Shown piece by piece: positions 41,208 through 47,272 of a DNA stretch of 64,000 nt. Location of the stretch: NCBI RefSeq assembly GCF_004827385.1, contig NZ_SRXN01000022.1:1-64000 (forward strand), read 5' to 3'. This DNA is from Ensifer sp. MPMI2T. GTDB taxonomy: Bacteria > Pseudomonadota > Alphaproteobacteria > Rhizobiales > Rhizobiaceae. The position numbers were made by a program, and so were the translations under genes. Numbering within the stretch: the stretch's first letter is position 1; every line of letters starts with the position of its first letter. The notes beneath the pieces were generated by a model. The model was not told where the DNA came from. It was given only the letters and a program-made list of their open reading frames with translations, and ran no database searches.

Positions 41208-41231
41208 GAACCAGGACTAACGGAGTCAGAG
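41188..41231 (-). tRNA. tRNA-Gln(CTG) 3' fragment (attachment core of second element)
   Basis: On the minus strand the sequence carries CTCTGAC (anticodon loop with CTG), TCCGT (3' anticodon stem), a T-arm CCTGG-TTCGAAT-CCAGG, the acceptor strand TTCCCCAG and an encoded CCA at 41188-41190. The 5' half of the tRNA is absent: upstream of the loop the sequence is unrelated. This is the classic footprint of integration into a tRNA gene at the anticodon loop, with the intact tRNA expected at the other end of the element, beyond the window. Confidence 0.85.
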
Positions 41232-41280
41232 TGTTCTGGCCGTCTCTGTTTTTATTGATCGTTCCTCCTGCATGTCGCGC

Positions 41281-42486
41281 CTATGTCGCGTCGACTGCAA
41301 AAAGCGCTTGCTCGGCGGCCGCCATTTCTGCGGCTTCATCTGCTGACGGGAACAGGTGTCCATAGGTGTCAAACGTCACTTGGATCGAGCTGTGGCCCAT
41401 CCGAGTTTGCACCGCTTTCGGAGTGAGCTCTAAGCCGCCATCTGCCTTGCGGTTGATGCACCAGCTCGCGAACCAATGCCGCAGCGCGTGGAAGCCCGAA
41501 TACTTCGGCGCCAGGACCGGCTTTCCTTCCTCGTCCATCTCGTCGGTGGCAACGGTGACGCCCGCGGTTATCAGTGTCGGCCATAGCCCGCGCTTGAGCA
41601 TGTTCTGATGATGCTCGATGTTGCCGACCGAATTGGGGAAGGCCAGGCCGTCCTCGCTCTTCGGGCAAGCCAGCTTCCACTCCTTCAGTGTGTTGACCAC
41701 GAATGGGGGCAGGGGGACAGTTCGCTGTCCGGCCTCGGACTTCGGCATGCCGACTTCGCCATATCGGTCGGCGCGCTGTCTGACATGCAGGGTGCCCTTC
41801 TTCAGGTCTACGTCTTCCCACCGCAGCCCGCGCGCTTCGCTCGATCTAATTCCGGTGAAGATCATCGTGACGAGGAGGGGGCGATATCGGCCGTTTGCAG
41901 CGTCGAGGATCGCCCGGATCTCGGCATTGGTCGGAATGTCGACCCCGACCCTTAGTTTCGCCTTGGCGCGCTTCTCAGAGGCTTTGGTGCCAGACCTTGC
42001 TTTGGATAGCTCGTGGACGGCGTTTCGCACGACAAGGCCGCGCCCTTGCGCATCGGCAAGGATGCTGCCGAGGCTGACCGTGATGCGCTTGATCATCGCG
42101 GCCGATCGGCCTTTCTCCCGCAGCTCATCCTGAAATGAGCGCACCCATGGCGCTGTTACCTTTGTCAGCTTCACCGCACCAGCGAGCGGAACAATGTGGA
42201 GGTTGAGGTGCTGCCGGCGCTGATCCATCGTCGTGCGCTCGAGCCCGGCGGCATCGCCCGATCTCAGCCAGAGCTTGCCGGCTTCCTCAATGGTGATGGT
42301 GGCACTGTCCGCGACGTGAACGCCTTCCCTGACCTCGACAGAGGCCGTAGCGGCGAAGCTGTCGGCCTGCTTCTTGAGCTTGAATGTCTTCATCCGGCGC
42401 ACGCCTTTGGCGTCGACGTAATCGACCACCCAGGCCTCTTTCTCGACGCCTTTTGCATCCTTCCATCGGCGCTTGCGGACTGACAT
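41281..42486 (-). CDS. int: Phage-type tyrosine integrase
   Basis: 401 residues. The catalytic set is complete: Arg in RSSEARGLRWED, HALRHWFASW (HxxR) and GHSSIQVTFDTYGHL with the nucleophilic Tyr. The N-terminal arm-type (AP2-like) and SAM-like core-binding domains precede it. It lies 50 bp from the tRNA-Gln fragment, so it most likely inserts the element starting here into the tRNA gene. It is 5 bp downstream of an Arc-type regulator gene and probably co-transcribed with it. Confidence 0.95.
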   Translation of the reverse strand: MSVRKRRWKDAKGVEKEAWVVDYVDAKGVRRMKTFKLKKQADSFAATASVEVREGVHVADSATITIEEAGKLWLRSGDAAGLERTTMDQRRQHLNLHIVPLAGAVKLTKVTAPWVRSFQDELREKGRSAAMIKRITVSLGSILADAQGRGLVVRNAVHELSKARSGTKASEKRAKAKLRVGVDIPTNAEIRAILDAANGRYRPLLVTMIFTGIRSSEARGLRWEDVDLKKGTLHVRQRADRYGEVGMPKSEAGQRTVPLPPFVVNTLKEWKLACPKSEDGLAFPNSVGNIEHHQNMLKRGLWPTLITAGVTVATDEMDEEGKPVLAPKYSGFHALRHWFASWCINRKADGGLELTPKAVQTRMGHSSIQVTFDTYGHLFPSADEAAEMAAAEQALFAVDAT

Positions 42487-42491
42487 GGACG

Positions 42492-43208
42492 TTAGTCCTC
42501 CTCATCCGGCCGGAACGGATCTTTCCCGAAAGAGGCCGGCGGCTCCTCGCCCCGGAGCCTGTACTGTTCAGCGACAGGCAATTGGAGGAATTTGATCCGC
42601 TCCTCGATCTCCTCCTTCGGCATGCTGAGGACCACTTTCGCGGCCGACTCCAAGTCGCCTTTGCCCAGCTTCTCGGCTAGCTCGGCCAATGACCGTGGCG
42701 GAAGAACATCGATCAAATGCATTTGGTCCCGGATTGGATTAGGCTTTTTGGGCGGCGGCACAGCATATTTCTCAAAGCGGCCGGTGACATCGTAGGCGGC
42801 GAGTTCTTCCTCGGTGTAATCCATCTGCGCATCTTGTTCCTCCTCGTAGGCCGCTTCGCTCTCCCGTTCCTTGTAGCCGCTCCACATGTCGCTCACGGCA
42901 TCGCGAGCATTTGGATCGACACCCGTTACCCTGCCGCTCACGATGCCTTCGACGGTCTCCTCGACCTTCTGAATAAACTCGTCCAGCCGAGGGTCTTCCG
43001 TTCCAGCGTTCAGGATGGAAAGCATTTTTCCCAGCTCTTCCAATCGGTTATCAGCGGTCCATTGCTCGGGAAACTCCCGCTCCAGTACCCGCACTATTTC
43101 GGTGTTGATGCTGGTGCCCACCCGCTCCGCATAGGCCTTAATCCTATCCCGCAGCCCATCCGGCAGCCTGAGCATGTATTGATCGGAACCACGACCCGCC
43201 TTCGCCAT
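42492..43208 (-). CDS. Arc-type ribbon-helix-helix regulator with long C-terminal extension
   Basis: 238 residues, ATG 43208 after GGGAGA. Residues 5-50 (SDQYMLRLPDGLRDRIKAYA, then INTEIVRVLERE) match the Arc/MetJ RHH fold of phage repressors. The remaining ~190 residues are acidic and unlike Arc, which is about 50 residues. It is divergent from the excisionase-like gene with a repeat-rich intergenic region between them, and is thus a candidate regulator of integrase and early genes. Confidence 0.8.
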   Translation of the reverse strand: MAKAGRGSDQYMLRLPDGLRDRIKAYAERVGTSINTEIVRVLEREFPEQWTADNRLEELGKMLSILNAGTEDPRLDEFIQKVEETVEGIVSGRVTGVDPNARDAVSDMWSGYKERESEAAYEEEQDAQMDYTEEELAAYDVTGRFEKYAVPPPKKPNPIRDQMHLIDVLPPRSLAELAEKLGKGDLESAAKVVLSMPKEEIEERIKFLQLPVAEQYRLRGEEPPASFGKDPFRPDEED

Positions 43209-43227
43209 TGCTAAATTCTCCCAGTGA

Positions 43228-43299
43228 TTGACATAGCACTGTGTTAGGTTTCGCTTGACGTCAACCCTATTACAGTATTACCTCCTATTACAGTGCTAT
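43228..43299. promoter_or_regulatory. Operator cluster between Arc-type regulator and early operon
   Basis: CTATTACAGT occurs twice in direct orientation (43267-43276, 43285-43294, 18 bp apart). ATAGCACTGT (43233-43242) is the exact reverse complement of ACAGTGCTAT (43290-43299). TTGACA at 43229 and TTGACG at 43255 are possible -35 boxes. RHH regulators bind arrays of short repeats, so this is a likely site for the divergent Arc-type protein. Confidence 0.55.
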
Positions 43300-43318
43300 C
43301 ACAGGAGGCGACTCGCCT

Positions 43319-43519
43319 GTGCCGAAACATGATGAAAATTCCGCTGACTCCATGGACCTGATCTGGGGTGCCGCAGAGATTGCAAAGCTCATCGGGCGCT
43401 CTCCTCGCGCTACGTTCCATATGCTCGACAACGGCGAATTGCCCGCCAAGAAGGTTGGCGGCCGATGGGTTGCCGAACGAGGCCAGCTCGTCCGCTTCTT
43501 CATGGGAGAGGCTGCATGA
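43319..43519 (+). CDS. Excisionase-like helix-turn-helix protein
   Basis: 66 residues from GTG 43319 with AGGAGG upstream. LIWGAAEIAKLIGRSPRATFHMLDNGELPAKKVGGRW is the MerR/excisionase-type winged helix (HTH_17). Position opposite the integrase side fits a directionality or early regulator. Its stop overlaps the ATG of the next gene. Confidence 0.78.
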   Translation: MPKHDENSADSMDLIWGAAEIAKLIGRSPRATFHMLDNGELPAKKVGGRWVAERGQLVRFFMGEAA

Positions 43520-43704
43520 CCGGCGCCGATCACGAGCATAGCGCGCTCGTCGAGCAGGCTGCGATGTGGCTTGGCGACCAGGCGCAGCCGCCGCGGCCGA
43601 TCATTCCCGCTTTGCGCGAACGGTTCAATCTTAGCGCCCTCGAGGCCACCGAGGCGGCAGCCATGGCCGAGCGGTTCAGGATCTGTAGGAGCGCGCACGC
43701 TTGA
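43516..43704 (+). CDS. Small hypothetical protein
   Basis: 62 residues, coupled by ATGA to the gene before and by overlap (TTGA) to the one after. Helical, with RERFNLSALEATEAAAMAERFR resembling a short helix-turn-helix. No named family. Confidence 0.65.
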   Translation: MTGADHEHSALVEQAAMWLGDQAQPPRPIIPALRERFNLSALEATEAAAMAERFRICRSAHA

Positions 43705-44336
43705 CCGCTCGGCCCAAGATAACCCCCATCGATCAAAGAGACCCGATCGGGCACCAGGGCTTTGATCCCAAGCAATCGACTACGACCACCGAGCCGGAAT
43801 GGGTCGGCAACCGTCGAGAGATCGAAGCCGCACCGGGATCTGAACCTTGGCGGTGGCCGAGTGAGCGCAAGGCGCAATATGACGCCTTCGACGATTGGCA
43901 CGACATCGCAATGCAGATCATTCATCGGGCGAGAAAGTCGTTCCGCCTGATGGCCGTCTACAAGAAGGTCATCCGATGGAACGAGGGCTGCATATGGGAT
44001 AGTGACGAGGAACTGGCGGCAGAAGCAGGCCGTTGCGACAAGAAGACTATGTCGCGTGAAGTGGCAATGCATCGCAAGCTCGGGATCATCGCTCTTGAGC
44101 ATGGATGGCGAAAGGTGGACGGGAAAATGCTTCGCACCCGGATCATCCGCCTGGCGATTCCGCTCAATCTTCCGCCAGAGATCGTCATTCGTGACCTGCG
44201 GTGTTTGCCAAATCATATGGACACCCGTGGTCCCTCTGGCGACTGCAATCATATGGACACCCGTGGTCCAAATCATGTGGACACCCGTGGTCCGATCACC
44301 ATTGAGGCCATTGAAGAGGGAGCCTGCCGCAAATGA
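43701..44336 (+). CDS. Replication-initiator-like helix-turn-helix protein with internal repeats
   Basis: 211 residues from TTG 43701. The region AAEAGRCDKKTMSREVAMHRKLGIIALE has a winged-helix look, as in phage O-type initiators. The C-terminal part holds three copies of NHMDTRGP (third NHVDTRGP), encoded by three near-identical 23-bp DNA repeats. Initiator genes of lambdoid phages carry their origin iterons inside the coding region (known for lambda O), and the arrangement here is the same. Alternative: a general HTH regulator with a repetitive tail. Confidence 0.7.
   Translation: MTARPKITPIDQRDPIGHQGFDPKQSTTTTEPEWVGNRREIEAAPGSEPWRWPSERKAQYDAFDDWHDIAMQIIHRARKSFRLMAVYKKVIRWNEGCIWDSDEELAAEAGRCDKKTMSREVAMHRKLGIIALEHGWRKVDGKMLRTRIIRLAIPLNLPPEIVIRDLRCLPNHMDTRGPSGDCNHMDTRGPNHVDTRGPITIEAIEEGACRK
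44211..44293 (+). repeat. Three 23-bp iterons within the initiator-like gene
   Basis: Copies at 44211-44233, 44247-44269 and 44271-44293; the third differs by one base. Each contains the imperfect dyad GGACACCCGTGGTCC. Spacings of 36 and 24 bp keep the reading frame. Candidate origin of replication of the element. Confidence 0.65.
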
Positions 44337-44791
44337 CCCAGCTTGATCTCTTCGTGCAATACGGAAAGCCGGCGGAAGTCGTGATCTTTCCCTTCTGCCG
44401 TCGCATTTCACTCGCGCGCAGCATTGCGGCAGATCTCTCCGTAATTGACGTCAACGCGGGGAGGAAGCACTGGCACACAGTCTGCCGTGAAGTCCGAAAA
44501 GGGCTTAGGAGAAATGGCTTGTCGACGGAAGCGATTAGAGCCGAGATCGATGGCTTGGCCGATGCCGTTCATGAGGAACTGCGAACTCCTCGTTTTCCCA
44601 AGCAAATCAAAACCCGGACATTGATTTTCTCTCTTACGGCGCCGAGCTCGTCGACTAATCCGCATGGTAACAGCGGCGGCGCAGCCGGCGCATCGGTTCC
44701 AAGGGCCGTGCCCTTGGTGGGTTTGGGCGAAGCCCATGAAGAAAGCTCCGAGTATGACGCCGCGCGCGCGTGCGACGGGGATGCCGCATGA
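44333..44791 (+). CDS. DUF6074-family protein
   Basis: 152 residues. The opening (QLDLFVQYGKPAEVVIFPFCRRISLARSIAADL) and the WHTVCREVRKGLRRNGL segment fit DUF6074, a family of rhizobial phages and islands with no known function. ATGA-coupled to the initiator-like gene. The C-terminal ~50 residues are low-complexity. Confidence 0.78.
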   Translation: MTQLDLFVQYGKPAEVVIFPFCRRISLARSIAADLSVIDVNAGRKHWHTVCREVRKGLRRNGLSTEAIRAEIDGLADAVHEELRTPRFPKQIKTRTLIFSLTAPSSSTNPHGNSGGAAGASVPRAVPLVGLGEAHEESSEYDAARACDGDAA

Positions 44792-44970
44792 CCCCGACCC
44801 GCATCGGAGACGAGTCGTTCATTTGCCGTGGACCGGAACGCCTGGCCGGTCCCTTCAAGACGAATGGCGAAGGGTGGCGTTGGATTGATCGGCATGAAGG
44901 CGAGCCGATATCCCGAGCCGAAAATACGGCTGAATGGATCACGAGCAAGATCCTGGGAGGTGCGGCATGA
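44788..44970 (+). CDS. Small hypothetical phage-type protein
   Basis: 60 residues from ATG 44788, overlapping its neighbours on both sides by ATGA. Sequence rich in Gly, Trp and Arg (GEGWRWIDRHEG), no family recognised. Its coupling within an unbroken early operon supports it being real. Confidence 0.6.
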   Translation: MTPTRIGDESFICRGPERLAGPFKTNGEGWRWIDRHEGEPISRAENTAEWITSKILGGAA

Positions 44971-45290
44971 CGGCTGCGCTCTTCAGACACAGCGAGATGC
45001 TCGCCTGCGAGGGATTGGGTCTGGCACCGATCCTTATGCGCAAAGACGAGATTATCAACTTGAAGACTGCTGTATATGTCACCGGCCGCAGCGAGAAAAC
45101 CATCCGCGGCTGGTGCAAGCAGTTTGGTATAGGCGCTCAGCCATGCCCAGGTGCTCCCCTCGAGATATCAGCGCCTGCGCTGGAGATGGTTCGGCATGGG
45201 GACGTTGCCGCGTTAGAACTTTTGCGAGAGGGAAAACGGGATCATCCGCGTGTCAGGAGGGTGTTGGACCACCTGGGTATATCGCCATGA
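44967..45290 (+). CDS. Helix-turn-helix DNA-binding protein
   Basis: 107 residues. LKTAVYVTGRSEKTIRGWCKQFGI is a clear HTH of the excisionase/terminase-small type, followed by a segment resembling a dimerisation helix (LLREGKRDHPRVRRVLDHL). Last gene of the early operon that begins at 43319. Probably regulatory. Confidence 0.7.
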   Translation: MTAALFRHSEMLACEGLGLAPILMRKDEIINLKTAVYVTGRSEKTIRGWCKQFGIGAQPCPGAPLEISAPALEMVRHGDVAALELLREGKRDHPRVRRVLDHLGISP

Positions 45291-45295
45291 TGAGC

Positions 45296-45544
45296 TCAGC
45301 CAAATAGGAACTGTTTGGCCGCCTGCAGGGCAACGGTCAGAGCGGCCAAGGCCGCGCCCCAACCATTCAATGCGCTCTGCCGTCGAAGTGGTTCGATGAC
45401 CTCGTCGAGGCGATCATTGAGTTTTCGTTCGGTCATAGGCTTGGAAGTGATCGTAATGGTGGCTGAGCAAGCCCAGAAAAATGCCGATAAGACCCCTGTG
45501 AGCAGGCTGCCCCATGTCAACAACCAGTTCCATCCCAATCCCAA
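45296..45544 (-). CDS. Small two-helix membrane protein
   Basis: 82 residues with hydrophobic segments at ~5-30 (WLLTWGSLLTGVLSAFFWAC) and ~60-78, joined by a charged stretch (MTERKLNDRLDEVIEPLRR). No convincing ribosome site. Could be a holin-like or orphan membrane peptide. Direction is opposite to the surrounding genes. Confidence 0.5.
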   Translation of the reverse strand: MGLGWNWLLTWGSLLTGVLSAFFWACSATITITSKPMTERKLNDRLDEVIEPLRRQSALNGWGAALAALTVALQAAKQFLFG

Positions 45545-45704
45545 GGCAATCCTCCCCGTAAGTCTTGAGACTTGTATCTGGTTGTCCTTTCCATTTCCCT
45601 AATCTGCCATCCGAACGGTAAAACGCTACCGAACGCTTCCAATCCTATGAGCCGGCATTCCGTGTTCTTCTGATCCTCGAACAGGAGATCAGGAGATAGC
45701 GGGA

Positions 45705-45971
45705 ATGACCATTATCGCTGCCAGGCAGCGCCGGCAGAAGGATCCGATCGTCAACGTCATGTTGAACGGCGGCCGGGTGACCTCGGGCTTCCGGGATGCG
45801 CTCTTTGCTTGCGCCGGCCGGGAAGGTCTAACCGTCAACGAATTCGTGCTGAGAGCTGCCGGTGAAAAGCTTCTGGCATCGGGAAGCCAGTTCTCCGGTG
45901 TATTCGAGCCTGGCGATCTTCCCTCCCGCAAATACGGGTCTCATTCGGAACTGGAGGTTGCCCAGCCCTAG
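45705..45971 (+). CDS. Small protein with RHH-like segment
   Basis: 88 residues, ATG 45705 with AGGAGAT upstream. Contains VTSGFRDALFACAGREGLTVNEFVLRAAGEKL, which resembles a CopG/Arc-type helix pair (LTVNEFVLRAAxEKL). A minor DNA-binding regulator or antitoxin-like protein is possible; no toxin gene is adjacent. Confidence 0.6.
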   Translation: MTIIAARQRRQKDPIVNVMLNGGRVTSGFRDALFACAGREGLTVNEFVLRAAGEKLLASGSQFSGVFEPGDLPSRKYGSHSELEVAQP

Positions 45972-46034
45972 CGCAGCGGATCAATCAATATCGGAACCCG
46001 TCTCTAATTCGGATCGCTAACGGAAGTAGGCAAG

Positions 46035-46475
46035 GTGGCAGCGGAGAAGAAAAACGGCAAAGGTCAAAGGGATGCGCGGGGTCGCTTTGCCACGGGCAAT
46101 AGCGGCAAGCCGAAAGGCGCTCGCCATCGGACGACGCTTGCCGTCGAAAGGCTCCTAGGTGCTGATGCCAACAAACTCACCCGCAAAGTCATCGAGCTCG
46201 CTCTCCAGGGTGACAGCACCGCATTGAAGCTGGCGATCGACCGCGTTGCGCCGGTTCGCCGTGGCCGTCCTGTAGACATCGAGAACTTTCCCAAGGTCAC
46301 CAGCGCAGCGGACGTTCCGGGTGCGCTCAGCACGCTTCTGGAGGCCGTCGCCAAAGGCGAGATGACCACGGACGAGGCAGATGCCATCGCCAGCCTATGC
46401 AGCCGCTATGTCGGTGCCTTGGAGGCCGTGGAATTCGAAGCGCGGCTCAAGGCGATCGAGGAGCGGCTGAAATGA
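46035..46475 (+). CDS. DUF5681-family phage protein
   Basis: 146 residues from GTG 46035. RDARGRFATGNSGKPKGARHR is the signature start of DUF5681, found next to packaging genes in alphaproteobacterial prophages, and VIELALQGDSTALKLAIDR follows as expected. In complete prophages it precedes a terminase large subunit; none is present here. ATGA overlap with the next gene. Confidence 0.82.
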   Translation: MAAEKKNGKGQRDARGRFATGNSGKPKGARHRTTLAVERLLGADANKLTRKVIELALQGDSTALKLAIDRVAPVRRGRPVDIENFPKVTSAADVPGALSTLLEAVAKGEMTTDEADAIASLCSRYVGALEAVEFEARLKAIEERLK

Positions 46476-46753
46476 GAAACGCTCTCACACGCCTTTCCAA
46501 GGTCGAACAGCAGATCAAGCCGCAGGCAGAAGACCAGCCATGGTTTTGGTACGAGGAGCCGGCATATCTCGCCATGTCTAAGCGCGAGCGCAAGCACATC
46601 GACGCTCTCATCGAGAAAGCCAACGCCGGCACGAGCTTCGCGAAGGCATTTGAAGCCTTCACCGACAGTGAGCGCGACGACCTCGAGCGGTTCGTACTCG
46701 CATCGGTGCATCTGGCGGCGATAGATCCGGAGGTGGCTCTTGCGCAAGCGTGA
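46472..46753 (+). CDS. Hypothetical phage protein
   Basis: 93 residues, coupled to the DUF5681 gene by ATGA. Helical and charged (LSKVEQQIKPQAEDQPWFWY; SERDDLERFVLASVHLA). No named family. A shifted ORF begins within its end (TTG 46740). Confidence 0.65.
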   Translation: MRNALTRLSKVEQQIKPQAEDQPWFWYEEPAYLAMSKRERKHIDALIEKANAGTSFAKAFEAFTDSERDDLERFVLASVHLAAIDPEVALAQA

Positions 46754-46963
46754 AACCCGTCTCCTGAAGATCGAGCGGCCGGCATCGAGGGGGCCATCAA
46801 CAATGGGAATATCGCTCACGCGAACGTCGCCACGTTCCGGGGTGATGCCGACCGCGTGCCGCATGAATTCAGGCATCCGGAATACTATCCGGAGAGCGGC
46901 GACAGCTTGCGGGTTGCTCAGGACGCACGCCGCGACGAGCTGCTCCGGCTGAAGGCGCAATAG
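46740..46963 (+). pseudogene. Frameshifted small gene
   Basis: From TTG 46740 the frame reads MRKRETRLLKIERPA. After about 46790 a different frame (the frame of the preceding gene) has the better coding character: IEGAINNGNIAHANVATF, then VPHEFRHPEYYPESGDSLR, to a stop at 46961-46963. A GGGGG run at the change point suggests a one-base slip. A true programmed frameshift cannot be excluded. Confidence 0.55.
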
Positions 46964-46975
46964 GAGCCCCTTACA

Positions 46976-47272
46976 ATGGACGCCATCGCCGCCGCCGCAA
47001 CGTTCAAGGACAGCGTCGAAGCCTTCGGCGATGCTGCGCGCGATGAATTGACTTGCGCCGGTGGCTATAGGCTCACCCGCGCGAACATAGCCAGACTGTA
47101 CCGCACCCGGCAAGCCGAGATTGAAACCATGCTCAAGGCCTACAGCCGCAGGCCGTGGGCAACCGAAGAACACCAGGCGGTGCGCCAGGTTGCCGAGCAT
47201 GCTCTCGCCACCCTCGATGGCCTTTACCGAGACTTCCGAAAGGGTCTCGCCACCCTTCACAGGAGTCGCTGA
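46976..47272 (+). CDS. Hypothetical protein upstream of tape-measure gene
   Basis: 98 residues; the start follows an AGGAGCCCC site. Helical with AFGDAARDELTCAGGYRLTRANIARLYRTR; no family recognised. Stop overlaps the tape-measure ATG (TGATG). Confidence 0.65.
   Translation: MDAIAAAATFKDSVEAFGDAARDELTCAGGYRLTRANIARLYRTRQAEIETMLKAYSRRPWATEEHQAVRQVAEHALATLDGLYRDFRKGLATLHRSR

Noticed and set aside
44211-44293. CRISPR array
   Set aside because: Only three repeats with unequal spacers of 13 and 1 bp, inside an open reading frame; no cas genes anywhere in the window.
45705-45971. Toxin-antitoxin pair
   Set aside because: An RHH-like segment is present, but no toxin-like gene overlaps or follows it.
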